Of a stretch of DNA of 64,000 nucleotides, positions 10,596 to 20,839 are shown piece after piece. The position numbers and the translations under genes were made by a program. Numbering within the stretch: position 1 is the stretch's first letter; the number at the start of each line of letters is the position of its first letter. This stretch comes from Caryophanales bacterium (GTDB lineage: Bacteria > Bacillota > Bacilli > CAJFEE01). The notes beneath the pieces are model-generated. The model saw only the letters and a program-made list of their open reading frames with translations, made no database searches and had not been told where the DNA came from. The stretch is taken from contig JAQSYP010000001.1 of the NCBI GenBank assembly GCA_029256085.1, positions 372,001 to 436,000 of the forward strand, read 5' to 3'.

Positions 10596-11024
10596 CTAAA
10601 TATAAAGCCTAGGTCCAGGAATTGTCGTATTTACCTTAGTATTAGCTAAAAACGTGTCTTTAAATTCTTCTTTTTTTACGTGAATGGATCTGAATTTGGC
10701 ACTTTTTACTTCAATTGATTTAGTAAGTTTGTTTTCTTCTACTTTTGTCTCAGATACATTAAATTCCTTAATTAATCGCAACATTGTTGGTAAATTTTTT
10801 ACAAATGGTCCATAATGTTGAATAAAGGGTATAACATTAGTATAAATCTTATCAAATTGATTGAAATTACTTATAAAATCTATGAAGTTTACCGATCCAG
10901 CTTTTGATGTAAATAGATTAGAAAGTTCATTAATCGAATTTCGTTTGTTTTGTAAATTGTTATGGCTTGTATCCTCGTTATTTTTTTTAAGCATAAAGTG
11001 AAATGGATCTTTCAATTGTAACAT
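10596..11024 (-). CDS. yqfQ: YqfQ (VrrA-like) family protein
   Basis: Position between ispH and cshB; FIDFISNFNQFDKIYTNVIPFIQHYGPFVKNLPTMLRLIKEF. Confidence 0.65.
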   Translation of the reverse strand: MLQLKDPFHFMLKKNNEDTSHNNLQNKRNSINELSNLFTSKAGSVNFIDFISNFNQFDKIYTNVIPFIQHYGPFVKNLPTMLRLIKEFNVSETKVEENKLTKSIEVKSAKFRSIHVKKEEFKDTFLANTKVNTTIPGPRLYI

Positions 11025-11144
11025 TTTCTACCCCCCTATCAAATGTCCTATATAGCTACTTTATGCAAATAAAATCATAATGAGTAAAAATATGATAAAA
11101 TTAGACTAATGTGTAGTGTAACAACACGAATTAAGGAGAATATT

Positions 11145-12458
11145 ATGACGAAAAAACAATTTTCAATTTTTAATTTTAAACCATTTATAAATGATGCAAT
11201 AGCGGATTTAGGTTTTAGCGAACCAACTGAAATACAAGAACAGATTATACCTTTAGTTTTAGATGGGAAAAGTGCAATTGGGCAGTCAAAGACAGGGACT
11301 GGTAAAACTCATTCTTTTTTACTACCAATTTTTGAGAAGTTAAATCCAGAAAATGAGTTTGTTCAAGCAGTAATTTTATCCCCAACAAGAGAGTTAGCTG
11401 ATCAAATTTACTCTGCAGCTGTTCACCTAAATAAGTTTTCCGGTGATCAATTCTTTATAAAAAATTATACGGGTGGAACAGATAAACAAAGAGCTATTCA
11501 AAAATTAAAAAAGCAGCCACATCTAATTATAGGAACACCGGGTAGAGTACAGGATCTTGTTAATGAATTAGCTCTTGACGTACATAAGGCTACAATTTTA
11601 GTGATTGATGAAGCAGATCTAATGCTTGATATGGGTTTTATGGTAGATGTAGACAAAACTGCTTCTAGGATGCCTAAAGATTTAAGTATGTATGTATTTT
11701 CAGCAACAATACCTGAAAAATTAAGACCATTCTTTAAAAAATATTTGGAGAATCCCGTACACGTTAATATTGCATCAAAAGTACCAACTGTTAAAGAAAT
11801 TACTCAACTATTAGTAAGTAGAAAGAGTAAATCTAGAATAGATACTTTAATAAAGATCTTAAACGTAATTAATCCGTATCTAGCAATTGTTTTTGCCAAT
11901 ACAAGAAAAAATGCTGAGGATGTTGCTGGCAAATTAGGAGAAGCCGGTTTTAAAGTTGGGAAAATACATGGGGATTTAACGCCTAGAGATAGAAAAAAGA
12001 TGATGAAACAAATTCGTGATTTAGAATTCCAATTCATTGTTGCCACAGACTTAGCAGCTAGGGGAATTGATATTGAAGGGGTTAGCCACGTAATAAATTA
12101 TGAAATTCCTCAAGATTTGGATTTTTATGTACATCGAGTAGGTAGAACTGCTCGTGCAGGACTTAGTGGACTTGCACTTACAATCTTTGATAATGATGAT
12201 GAGGTACTATTAGATAAACTTGAGGATAGAGGAATTCCACTAACAGTAGCTGAAATCAAGGATAACGAAATAGTCGAAACCGGGATTAGAAACAAAAGAA
12301 AGAGCCGTAAAAAAACAGATACGGATACGGAAAAAACTGTAATGAATAAGGTTAAAAAACCTAAAAAAGTTAAGCCGAATTATAAAAAGAAAATACAATG
12401 GGCAGCAGATAAATTAAAACGTAAAGAACGAAAAATGAATAGGAGGAACAATGATTAA
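11145..12458 (+). CDS. cshB: DEAD-box RNA helicase CshB
   Basis: [34 protein letters not shown] motifs; synteny. Confidence 0.92.
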   Translation: MTKKQFSIFNFKPFINDAIADLGFSEPTEIQEQIIPLVLDGKSAIGQSKTGTGKTHSFLLPIFEKLNPENEFVQAVILSPTRELADQIYSAAVHLNKFSGDQFFIKNYTGGTDKQRAIQKLKKQPHLIIGTPGRVQDLVNELALDVHKATILVIDEADLMLDMGFMVDVDKTASRMPKDLSMYVFSATIPEKLRPFFKKYLENPVHVNIASKVPTVKEITQLLVSRKSKSRIDTLIKILNVINPYLAIVFANTRKNAEDVAGKLGEAGFKVGKIHGDLTPRDRKKMMKQIRDLEFQFIVATDLAARGIDIEGVSHVINYEIPQDLDFYVHRVGRTARAGLSGLALTIFDNDDEVLLDKLEDRGIPLTVAEIKDNEIVETGIRNKRKSRKKTDTDTEKTVMNKVKKPKKVKPNYKKKIQWAADKLKRKERKMNRRNND

Positions 12459-13335
12459 ACTAGGTTCCCATGTTTCTATGGGTGGCAAAAAAATGTTACT
12501 AGGCGCAAGTGAAGAAGCAGTATCATATGGGGCAAATACCTTTATGGTGTACACTGGAGCGCCACAAAACACCATACGAAAAAAAGTTGAGGACTTAAAT
12601 ATCGATGCTGGAAGATTACATATGCTTGAAAATGGAATTCAAGATATTATTGTCCACGCTCCTTATATTATAAATATCGGAAATGCCACTAACCCAGCAA
12701 CCTTCAAGCTGGGTGTAGACTTCCTACAAGTAGAGATTGCTCGAACTGAAGCTATTGGCAGCAAGCAAATAGTATTACACCCTGGTGCACATGTAAAAGA
12801 GGGTGTAGATATTGGAATAGCAAAAATTATTGAGGGATTAAACGAAGTTATTACTAAAGAACAAAATGTTAATATTGCTCTAGAAACAATGGCAGGCAAA
12901 GGATCTGAATGTGGTAGATCTTTTGAGGAATTGGCGAGAATTATTGACGGGGTTAAATATAACGAAAAGATATCTGTGTGTTTTGACACTTGTCACACGC
13001 ATGATGCTGGTTATGATTTAGTTAATGACTTTGACGGTGTTCTGAACGATTTTGATAAATTGGTTGGTTTAGAAAGACTACAAGTTTTACACATTAATGA
13101 TAGTAAGAATGAGTGTGGTGCTAGGAAAGATCGACATGAAAATATTGGATTTGGAAAAATAGGGTTTGATACCTTGAGTTACATAGTCCATCATCCACAG
13201 TTAATTAATATTCCTAAGATTTTAGAGACACCTTATGTTGGTGAGGACAAAAATAGTAAAGTTCCTCCATACAAGTATGAAATTGAAATGCTTAAGAATA
13301 AACAATTCAACCCTAACTGGATTAAAGAAGTATAA
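12451..13335 (+). CDS. nfo: Endonuclease IV
   Basis: [39 protein letters not shown] motifs. Confidence 0.96.
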   Translation: MIKLGSHVSMGGKKMLLGASEEAVSYGANTFMVYTGAPQNTIRKKVEDLNIDAGRLHMLENGIQDIIVHAPYIINIGNATNPATFKLGVDFLQVEIARTEAIGSKQIVLHPGAHVKEGVDIGIAKIIEGLNEVITKEQNVNIALETMAGKGSECGRSFEELARIIDGVKYNEKISVCFDTCHTHDAGYDLVNDFDGVLNDFDKLVGLERLQVLHINDSKNECGARKDRHENIGFGKIGFDTLSYIVHHPQLINIPKILETPYVGEDKNSKVPPYKYEIEMLKNKQFNPNWIKEV

Positions 13336-13380
13336 AGAAAACTCGGCGATTGCCGAGCCGTAGTTACACTCCTATTAGCT
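13336..13380 (-). repeat. Interspersed repeat, family 2, copy 3 (internally deleted)
   Basis: Minus strand reads AGCTAATAGGAGTGTAACTACGGCTCGGCAATCGCCGAGTTTTCTT, retaining both ends of copies 1 and 2. Confidence 0.7.
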
Positions 13381-13384
13381 AAAT

Positions 13385-13412
13385 AAAAGACGAGTAGATT
13401 TTCTACTCGTCT
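13385..13412 (-). terminator. Intrinsic terminator of the DUF2624 gene
   Basis: GACGAGTAGAAAATCTACTCGTC then TTTTATTT on the minus strand. Confidence 0.85.
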
Positions 13413-13667
13413 TCATTTCATAAATTCCATAAACATTTCATTCACTTTTTGAGCAGTAGATGTATTTGTTATTCTTGCAACTTGTTTTAGAAGGTTAATT
13501 CTAGCATTTGAATCAAAGATATTAATGTTTTTACCTTGAATTAAGCTCGCTAATTGTGTTGCTTGAGTAGTTGATATTTGAAAATTATTTTGACTTGCGA
13601 GGTTAAGAAGCTCTTGAGGGGTTATTGTGTTTAATTTTTTATTTATTAAATGTTGTTTAAGACTCAC
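13413..13667 (-). CDS. yqfT: DUF2624 family protein (YqfT-like)
   Basis: 84-aa ORF at the yqfT position; MSLKQHLINKKLNTITPQELLNLASQNNFQISTTQA. Confidence 0.75.
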   Translation of the reverse strand: MSLKQHLINKKLNTITPQELLNLASQNNFQISTTQATQLASLIQGKNINIFDSNARINLLKQVARITNTSTAQKVNEMFMEFMK

Positions 13668-13758
13668 GGTTTCTGGCCTCCTCTGTAGTTAATCAATACA
13701 AGTTTATGACGGATTAGTATAATCTATGATAAATATAGAGTTTAAGGGGTGAGGGATA

Positions 13759-14637
13759 TTGGCGAGACAACATAAAAAAGAATCGATTTCACATATATTA
13801 CTTAGATTCGTAATGATAATTTTAGGTTCTTTGTTGACTGCTTTTGCAATTGAAGCATTTTTATTACCTAATGAAATTATAGATGGTGGAGTTATCGGTC
13901 TTTCATTAATAATTAATAAAACACTAGGAGATGTTTCTCCAATATTCAAATTTAGTGTGATGGTAGTACTAATTAATTTACCTTTCGTTTATTCAGGTTA
14001 TAAACAAATTGGAAAAACCTTTATGATTTCCTCACTTTTTGGGATTATTTCATTAGCAGTATTTGAAGAAATGTTCCATGGGATTGAACCTATTACACAA
14101 CAACCAATACTTGGAACAGTTTTTGGAGGGTTAGTATTAGGTGTTGGTGTGGGTCTTGTTATTAGATATGGTGGTTCACTAGATGGAACTGAAATTCTGG
14201 GGATTATTTTAACAAAAAAACTGCCTTTTTCTGTAGGCGAATTTGTAATGTTCATTAATGTATTTATTTTTACTGTAGCAGGATTTGTGTTTGGATTTGA
14301 AAACGCAATGTATTCAGTAATGATGTATTATATTGCATTTAAAACAATTGATACTGTTCTACAAGGCTTAGATGAGACAAAAGCTATTATGATAGTCTCC
14401 GACCTACATGAAGAAATATCTAGTGCAATTCATGATAGACTTGGAAGAGGTACAACAAAGCTTCATGGCAAAGGTGGATTTACTGATAGGGAGACTGAAG
14501 TTATTTATACAATTGTAACTAGGCTTGAAGTTACAAAGTTGAAAAGTATCGTATATGAAATTGATAATAATGCCTTTTTAACGATCATGAGTACTCAAGA
14601 GACTCGTGGTGGAAAATTCAAGTCTGCAATTCACTAA
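13759..14637 (+). CDS. yqfU: YitT family / DUF2179 membrane protein (YqfU)
   Basis: TM segments plus C-terminal DUF2179 ([29 protein letters not shown]). Confidence 0.9.
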   Translation: MARQHKKESISHILLRFVMIILGSLLTAFAIEAFLLPNEIIDGGVIGLSLIINKTLGDVSPIFKFSVMVVLINLPFVYSGYKQIGKTFMISSLFGIISLAVFEEMFHGIEPITQQPILGTVFGGLVLGVGVGLVIRYGGSLDGTEILGIILTKKLPFSVGEFVMFINVFIFTVAGFVFGFENAMYSVMMYYIAFKTIDTVLQGLDETKAIMIVSDLHEEISSAIHDRLGRGTTKLHGKGGFTDRETEVIYTIVTRLEVTKLKSIVYEIDNNAFLTIMSTQETRGGKFKSAIH

Positions 14638-14663
14638 AAAATATGGACAAAATTCATAAGATA

Positions 14664-14705
14664 AGTATAGGCGCTCGAAATGCATGCATTTCGAGCGCCT
14701 ATACT
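14664..14705. repeat. Perfect 42-bp palindrome; short form of interspersed repeat family 1
   Basis: AGTATAGGCGCTCGAAATGCATGCATTTCGAGCGCCTATACT equals its own reverse complement; stem and core recur at 34563-34687. Confidence 0.9.
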
Positions 14706-14752
14706 AATGTCGTTTAAATACTTTTAAAGGCTATGAAATTGCCGAGGCTTCT

Positions 14753-15856
14753 TTAATGATTAGAAGGTAGTTTACCAGTACGTTTGTATTCAGAAGCCAT
14801 TTCATCAATTTCTTTTTTTAATTCAGCTACTAATTGTTCCTCAGGTACTTTTCTAACAATTTCTCCGTTTTTAAATAGAAGACCTTCACCACGTGCACCA
14901 GCTATACCAATATGTGCTTCTCTAGCCTCCCCAGGGCCATTTACAGCACAACCTAGTACTGCAACTTTAATAGGTACTCTAATTTTTGATATGTAATCCT
15001 CAATCTCATTAGCTATTGAAATTAAATCTATTTCGATTCGTCCACAAGTAGGACATGAAATTAATGTCGCATCAGTTGAAGATAACCCAAATACTTTTAG
15101 AAGTTCTCTTGCAACTTTGATTTCTTCAACAGGATCAGCGCTTAATGAAACTCGAACAGTGTTACCAATACCTTTACTAATCATAGTTCCTAAACCAGCA
15201 GAGCTTTTTATTGTTCCTGAAAATAAAGTACCTGACTCAGTTATTCCTAAATGCAACGGATAACTAAAGCTTTTCGCAGCCTTAGTGTACGCTTCAACAG
15301 CTAGATTTACATCTGAGGCTTTCATCGACACAATAATGTCGTTAAAATTTAACTCTTCAAGAATTTGTATGTGATGTAAGGCACTTTCCACCATCCCGTC
15401 AGCTGTAGGGAAACCATACTTATCTAATATTTTCTTTTCTAATGATCCAGCATTAACTCCAATTCTAATTGGAATACGTCTTTCTTTAGCTGCACTCACT
15501 ACGGCCTGAACTTTCTCTGTTTTGCCAATATTACCAGGATTAATCCTAATTTTATCTATTCCACCTTCAATCGCTTTCAATGCAAGACGATAATCAAAAT
15601 GAATATCAGCAACTAGAGGGATTGCTATTTCTTTCTTTATATCTGCAATGGCTAATGCCGCTCTTTCATCAGGTACTGCCACACGAACAACTTGGCAACC
15701 TGCTTCAGTTAGTCTATGTATTTGTTCTACAGTATCTTTAACATTATGAGTCTTAGTTGTTGTCATACTTTGGATAATAATATCATTATTACCTCCAATA
15801 GTAAGATCTGCTACTTTAACTGGTCTTGTTTTTGTTCTATGTATAATTTCATTCAC
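14753..15856 (-). CDS. ispG: (E)-4-hydroxy-3-methylbut-2-enyl-diphosphate synthase
   Basis: [43 protein letters not shown] motifs. Confidence 0.97.
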   Translation of the reverse strand: MNEIIHRTKTRPVKVADLTIGGNNDIIIQSMTTTKTHNVKDTVEQIHRLTEAGCQVVRVAVPDERAALAIADIKKEIAIPLVADIHFDYRLALKAIEGGIDKIRINPGNIGKTEKVQAVVSAAKERRIPIRIGVNAGSLEKKILDKYGFPTADGMVESALHHIQILEELNFNDIIVSMKASDVNLAVEAYTKAAKSFSYPLHLGITESGTLFSGTIKSSAGLGTMISKGIGNTVRVSLSADPVEEIKVARELLKVFGLSSTDATLISCPTCGRIEIDLISIANEIEDYISKIRVPIKVAVLGCAVNGPGEAREAHIGIAGARGEGLLFKNGEIVRKVPEEQLVAELKKEIDEMASEYKRTGKLPSNH

Positions 15857-15930
15857 AAAAATTTCTCTCCTTAGGGATTAAGTAATATTGGTATTTTATC
15901 AATATAAAGGTTACTTTGACAAATTATTGG

Positions 15931-16251
15931 TTATTGCTCATCCGTATGTATTGGTATTTTATAAGTGTTATTTTCCTTAATTTTCACAGGGTCTAAATCA
16001 TTTAATTCAATAAAGTCGCTAATTATTTTATCTATTGATTCGACGGTACCTTTATTATATTGTTCGTAAATTGATAGAACTGTATCCCCTCGTTTTACTT
16101 TAATATTAACATATTTTAATTTATTAGAAGTTCTTTGGACAGATACGGCTTTTTTCTGTACGGAAGATCTAGGTAAAGTCCCATTTTTAATATCGTTAAT
16201 AACTGCAGTTACTAATAAAGTAAATGCGATTGCTATAAATAACTTTCTCAT
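15931..16251 (-). CDS. yqfZ: LysM-like domain membrane protein (YqfZ)
   Basis: N-terminal TM plus VKRGDTVLSIYEQYNKG...LNDLDPVKIKENNTYKIP; synteny. Confidence 0.75.
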   Translation of the reverse strand: MRKLFIAIAFTLLVTAVINDIKNGTLPRSSVQKKAVSVQRTSNKLKYVNIKVKRGDTVLSIYEQYNKGTVESIDKIISDFIELNDLDPVKIKENNTYKIPIHTDEQ

Positions 16252-16274
16252 AAAAACACTTCCTATATTAAATT

Positions 16275-16386
16275 TTTAAAGAAAACTCGGCGATTGCCGA
16301 GCTTTAAGAGCGACGGCAGAGTCGTAGTTGCTCTTATGCGTTAGGAAAGTATGAACTACGCACAAGTTTATACTTTCCTTATAGCC
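16275..16386 (-). repeat. Interspersed structured repeat, family 2, copy 2
   Basis: Minus strand GGCTATAAGGAAAGTATAAACTTGTGCGTAGTTCATACTTTCC...AGCTCGGCAATCGCCGAGTTTTCTTT. Confidence 0.8.
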
Positions 16387-16415
16387 AAAAAAAAACCTGC
16401 AATTATTTTTGCAGG
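16387..16415 (-). terminator. Intrinsic terminator of yqgB
   Basis: Minus strand CCTGCAAAAATAATTGCAGG followed by T9. Confidence 0.8.
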
Positions 16416-16428
16416 CTTCTAGGTGTGT

Positions 16429-17193
16429 TTATTGTTCTATTTGATCAGGAACTTCTTTTAGTATATTATACATTACATAAAGAGCTGAAAACCAAAAGAT
16501 AAGAGATTGGAACGGAATAGTTGTGTTTAGTGATTCCATAATCGCTACAAATACAGTAGGAATTACTATTCCGTATGATGAGAGAATCCACAATTGTCTA
16601 TACTTTAGATATTTATTCATTCGTTTAGATAAAATCTTACTAATCAATCCAAGAATCGATATTTGAATTAATAGCATAATAAAAGCAATTATATAACTAA
16701 ATATCAAGAAAATTAAATAAAACACATTTGATATTCCTAACAAGTCGTCAATCGATGTCTTTATAAAGTTACTAGAGAAATCATCTGTAGCAAGGTCCTT
16801 ATAATTTATAGTTTCAGTTCTATTATCAGCTGTAAAAGATACTTTATCTTTTAATAACTCTAATTGGACTGGGGTTTTTAGATCAACTGATGGCCTAATT
16901 GAATCAGGAGATAATATTACTGTAAAATCATCAAATTCGTAGGTCTCCTCACTTCCAGAAGTTGTTCTAAGTTCGCCATTGATGACTTTAAATTCTGGAA
17001 TATTGTCTTTGAATTCAGGGATATAGTTATTAACTAAAACATCATAATTATCTTTAGTTGAAAAGTAAAGCGATACAACAGAAACAATGCTCAAAAGAAA
17101 AATGAATAGAAACGTTTTTCCGAGCCCTTGAAATCTATATTGTGCTACTTTTTTTGTAGAATAAAAGCTATACATAAATTGTTTAAAAATCAT
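16429..17193 (-). CDS. yqgB: DUF1189 family membrane protein (YqgB)
   Basis: MIFKQFMYSFYSTKKVAQYRFQGLGKTFLFIFLLS; TM helices; synteny. Confidence 0.82.
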   Translation of the reverse strand: MIFKQFMYSFYSTKKVAQYRFQGLGKTFLFIFLLSIVSVVSLYFSTKDNYDVLVNNYIPEFKDNIPEFKVINGELRTTSGSEETYEFDDFTVILSPDSIRPSVDLKTPVQLELLKDKVSFTADNRTETINYKDLATDDFSSNFIKTSIDDLLGISNVFYLIFLIFSYIIAFIMLLIQISILGLISKILSKRMNKYLKYRQLWILSSYGIVIPTVFVAIMESLNTTIPFQSLIFWFSALYVMYNILKEVPDQIEQ

Positions 17194-17400
17194 ATTGACC
17201 TCACGCTTTCATTGTTGGATTATTTATTCATTAACTATTAATATTATTAATTTTAATATACAATACATAGTTTGTAAAAGTAAGGTTAAAAACTATATAG
17301 AAAAAATTTAAAAGTAGCTTGTCAAAATTATTTATATATGATAAATTAGAACTTGTCCACGAAATAAAAGTATAAGTTAATTTAATATATTTTTTAAAAT

Positions 17401-17475
17401 TCCACAGTAGCTCAGCGGTAGAGCAACCGGCTGTTAACCGGTAGGTCGTAGGTTCGATCCCTACCTGTGGAGCCA
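17401..17475 (+). tRNA. tRNA-Asn (GTT)
   Basis: TCCACAG...CTGTGGAGCCA cloverleaf, anticodon loop CTGTTAA. Confidence 0.97.
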
Positions 17476-17486
17476 TTTATTTTTTT

Positions 17487-17563
17487 GGCGGCGTAGCTTA
17501 GCTGGCTAGAGCGTTCGGTTCATACCCGAAAGGTCGGGGGTTCGACTCCCTCCGCCGCTACCA
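17487..17563 (+). tRNA. tRNA-Met (CAT), elongator type
   Basis: GGCGGCG...CGCCGCTACCA, anticodon loop TTCATAC; lacks the initiator-type mismatch at 1-72. Confidence 0.93.
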
Positions 17564-17572
17564 TTTTAAAAC

Positions 17573-17665
17573 GGAGGAATACCCAAGTCCGGCTGAAGGG
17601 ATCGGTCTTGAAAACCGACAGGGGTGTAACAGCTCGCGGGGGTTCGAATCCCTCTTCCTCCTCCA
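17573..17665 (+). tRNA. tRNA-Ser (TGA)
   Basis: Class II tRNA with long variable arm, acceptor GGAGGAA/TTCCTCC, anticodon loop CTTGAAA, encoded CCA. Confidence 0.96.
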
Positions 17666-17678
17666 TACATAATAAACA

Positions 17679-17706
17679 AGCATCCATCAAAAGGGTGCTT
17701 TTTTCT
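17679..17706 (+). terminator. Terminator of the tRNA cluster
   Basis: AAGCATCC...GGGTGCTTTTTT. Confidence 0.7.
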
Positions 17707-17892
17707 ATTATGTGGTAAAAGACAATTCATTTTAATTGCAATTAAAAAATAAAGGTAATATACTAATAATAAGTTAATTAATTATAATTATTATTATTAA
17801 GTAATCATTATACATACGATGGATAATTTTAATTAATTTCGCATAAAATTAATTGATATTAAAAAAATATTAATATCCAAGGAGGAATTAGA

Positions 17893-18501
17893 ATGGCAAA
17901 ATTTGAATTACCACAATTACCATATGCTTATAATGCTCTAGAACCACACTTTGATGAAATGACAATGAATATACATCATTCAAGACATCACAACACTTAC
18001 GTAACAAACCTAAATAATGCACTTGAGACTCATACTAACTTGCAATCTAAAACAGTTGAAGAGTTAATGTCAAATATAAACGATTTACCAGAATCGGTAA
18101 GGACTGCAGTTAGAAATAATGGGGGAGGGCACGCGAACCATTCATTGTTTTGGACACTTTTAACACCTGACTATAAAGGTCCATCGGATAATATTTTAGC
18201 GAAAATAAATGAAAAATTTGGTAGTTTTGAGAGTTTTAAAGATGAATTCACTAAGGCTGCGTTAACTAGGTTTGGTTCCGGTTGGGCTTGGTTAGTTGTT
18301 TACAATGGGGAATTAGAAGTAACTAGTACAGCAAACCAAGATTCTCCACTTATGGAAGGAAAGACTCCTATTTTAGGGTTGGATGTTTGGGAACACGCAT
18401 ACTACCTTAAGTATCAAAATAAAAGACCAGATTATATTTCAGCTTTTTGGAACTTAGTAAATTGGGAAAAAGTTGAAGAATTATACAATCAAGCTAAATA
18501 A
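17893..18501 (+). CDS. sodA: Superoxide dismutase (Mn/Fe)
   Basis: [34 protein letters not shown]...[25 protein letters not shown]. Confidence 0.97.
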   Translation: MAKFELPQLPYAYNALEPHFDEMTMNIHHSRHHNTYVTNLNNALETHTNLQSKTVEELMSNINDLPESVRTAVRNNGGGHANHSLFWTLLTPDYKGPSDNILAKINEKFGSFESFKDEFTKAALTRFGSGWAWLVVYNGELEVTSTANQDSPLMEGKTPILGLDVWEHAYYLKYQNKRPDYISAFWNLVNWEKVEELYNQAK

Positions 18502-18507
18502 AAATAA

Positions 18508-18543
18508 TTAGAGTTGGCTAAAAATTTTAGTCAACTCTTATTT
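18508..18543 (+). terminator. sodA terminator
   Basis: AGAGTTGGCTAAAAATTTTAGTCAACTCTTATTT. Confidence 0.75.
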
Positions 18544-18602
18544 ATTATAGAAAATTTGGTATAATTTAAAATAGTATCTTGTTTTATAGACAGGTGGGTA
18601 AA

Positions 18603-20699
18603 ATGAAAAGAGAAGCAGCAAGGAAAAAGAAAAAAAGTCATCTTCCATTAAGATTAAATATATTGTTCTTTGGCGTATTTGTTATGTTCTCAGCGCTTGT
18701 TATACAATTGGGAATCGTCCAACTTATATATGGCGAGACATATCAAAGAGAGATTGCCAGAACTGAAGATGTGACTGTAGCAATTCCTGTACCTAGAGGT
18801 GAGTTATTAGATACTAACTATAAGAAGATTGTCGATAATACTCCATTAAATGCAATTACTTATACAAAATTTCAAAATACACCCCAAAGTCAATCATTAG
18901 AGGTTGCAAGGAAATTGGCGAAGTTAATTGAAAAGGACGCTTCAAAAGTTACGGAGAGAGATAAGAAGGATTTTTGGATGCTTTTACATCCCAAAAAAGC
19001 AGAAGCAAAATTAACTAAAAAAGAATGGGACAAGTTTAAAGTTAAAAAGTTAACAGATAAGCAATTATATAAAATTCAACTTTCTAGAATAACTACAACT
19101 GAAATTAATTCGCTTTCTAAAGATGAATTAGAAATATTAGCAATTAAGCGTGAATTAGATGGTGGATACGCTCTTTCACAGCAAATTGTAAAAAGTGAGG
19201 GAGTTACCCAGGAAGAGTTTGCACGTGTTAGTGAAAACTTAGATCAATTACCTGGTGTTGACATAACCACAGACTGGAAGCGGAACTATTATTATGGTAA
19301 TATGCTCCGAACTTTAATAGGAAATATAACAACAACTAGCGAAGGTATTCCAAAAGATAAAACTGATTATTATTTAAGTCGGGATTATAGTCGAAATGAC
19401 AGGGTTGGTAAATCTTATATTGAGGCTACATATGAACATATTCTTCATGGCAAAAAAGCTAAAATAAAAAATGTTACAGATAAAGCTGGAAATCTAATAT
19501 CTAAGGAAACTATAAGTGAAGGCGAGAAAGGAAAAGATCTTGTCCTTACAATAGATATAGATCTTCAAGCAGAAATTGAGAAAATAATTGAAGAAGAATT
19601 ATTAGCCGCTAAAGGTAGAGCAGGAAACCATATGTTAGATAGGGCTTTTGTTGTTATGATGAACCCTAATACTGGCGATATCCTTACAATGGCAGGGAAA
19701 CAACTAGAGAAGAGTAAGCAAGGGAAATATGAGACTACTGACTTTGCGTTAGGATCAATGACAACATCCTATCCTATGGGATCAGCTGTAAAAGGGGCTA
19801 CTGTTTTAACTGGTTTTCAAACAGGTGCAATTAGACCTGGAGATTATCAACACGATAGACCACTTCATATTAAGGGTACAAAAGAGAAAAGTTCATGGCA
19901 GAATATGGGTTCGATAAATGATCTTGATGCATTAAAACGTTCATCAAACGTATACATGTTTTTAACTGCAATAAAAATCGGAAAGGGAAATTATATACCA
20001 AATGGTCCACTTAGATTAAATCAAAATACTTTCTCAATTATGAGAAATTCTTTTAGTCAATTTGGACTAGGTGTGCCTACGGGAATTGATCTACCTAATG
20101 AGTCAATAGGATTCAAAGGTCAATCTACTTTGCCAGGTTTTGCACTAGACTTAGCTATTGGACAGTATGACACATATACACCACTACAAATGGTGCAATA
20201 TGTTTCTACTATTGCAAATGGTGGGTATAGAATGAAACCGCATATCTTAAAGGAAATAAGGGACCCATCATTAAAAGAAAGTGAACCTGGACAAGTCATC
20301 TATTCTAACTTTCCAACTGTTATTAATCGAGTAGAAATGAATCAAGCTTACATTGAAAGAGTACAGGAAGGTTTCCGTAGAGTTATGCAAGTACCTAAGG
20401 GCACGGCCTATTCAAGTTTCTCATCAGCCCCTTATAAACCCGCCGGTAAAACAGGAACAGCAGAAACATTTTATGATGGCCCTGAAAAAAATTATCGTGG
20501 TAAAAGCACTTTCAACTTAACCTTGATAGGATATGCTCCAAATAAAAATCCGGAAATAGCTTTTTCAGTTGTTGTTCCATGGGTTAGCGATAAAGACCAA
20601 ATTAATAAAAAAATTGGACGCAGAATTCTAGACAAATATTTTGAATTAAAAAACAAACAAAACGGTATAATTGCACAAGCAATTAGTAAAAACGAATAA
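18603..20699 (+). CDS. pbpA: Penicillin-binding protein 2 (PBP2A-like transpeptidase)
   Basis: N-terminal TM, dimerisation domain, SSNVYMFLTAIK and KPAGKTGTAET motifs; synteny sodA-pbpA-pstS. Confidence 0.93.
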   Translation: MKREAARKKKKSHLPLRLNILFFGVFVMFSALVIQLGIVQLIYGETYQREIARTEDVTVAIPVPRGELLDTNYKKIVDNTPLNAITYTKFQNTPQSQSLEVARKLAKLIEKDASKVTERDKKDFWMLLHPKKAEAKLTKKEWDKFKVKKLTDKQLYKIQLSRITTTEINSLSKDELEILAIKRELDGGYALSQQIVKSEGVTQEEFARVSENLDQLPGVDITTDWKRNYYYGNMLRTLIGNITTTSEGIPKDKTDYYLSRDYSRNDRVGKSYIEATYEHILHGKKAKIKNVTDKAGNLISKETISEGEKGKDLVLTIDIDLQAEIEKIIEEELLAAKGRAGNHMLDRAFVVMMNPNTGDILTMAGKQLEKSKQGKYETTDFALGSMTTSYPMGSAVKGATVLTGFQTGAIRPGDYQHDRPLHIKGTKEKSSWQNMGSINDLDALKRSSNVYMFLTAIKIGKGNYIPNGPLRLNQNTFSIMRNSFSQFGLGVPTGIDLPNESIGFKGQSTLPGFALDLAIGQYDTYTPLQMVQYVSTIANGGYRMKPHILKEIRDPSLKESEPGQVIYSNFPTVINRVEMNQAYIERVQEGFRRVMQVPKGTAYSSFSSAPYKPAGKTGTAETFYDGPEKNYRGKSTFNLTLIGYAPNKNPEIAFSVVVPWVSDKDQINKKIGRRILDKYFELKNKQNGIIAQAISKNE

Positions 20700-20735
20700 T
20701 TAAGGAAAAATCCTCCAAACTATTATCAGGATTCT

Positions 20736-20763
20736 TTTACAAACAATTTACATTTTATTAATA
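20736..20763 (+). promoter_or_regulatory. Putative PhoP box (direct repeats) upstream of pstS
   Basis: TTTACA-N5-TTTACA-N5-TTAATA, 11-bp period, about 80 bp before the pstS start. Confidence 0.55.
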
Positions 20764-20839
20764 CTCAATTAATCATTGAGTTATAAACTGAGATTGTAAG
20801 TAAAGAAATAGCAACGATAATTCTAGGAGGATTTTTCTA

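Noticed and set aside
14725-14752. GAAATTGCCGAGGCTTCTTTA after ispG as a family 2 remnant
   Set aside because: Match is limited to about 10 bp and no hairpin forms; too weak.
17231-17476. ORF MAPQVGIEPTTYRLTAGCSTAELLWNF... on the minus strand
   Set aside because: Antisense read-through of tRNA-Asn; VGIEPTTYRL is a familiar spurious annotation.
17780-17830. Fur/PerR-like AT palindrome upstream of sodA
   Set aside because: TAATTATAATTATTATTATTAAGTAATCATTAT is low-complexity AT sequence and does not clearly match a 7-1-7 site.
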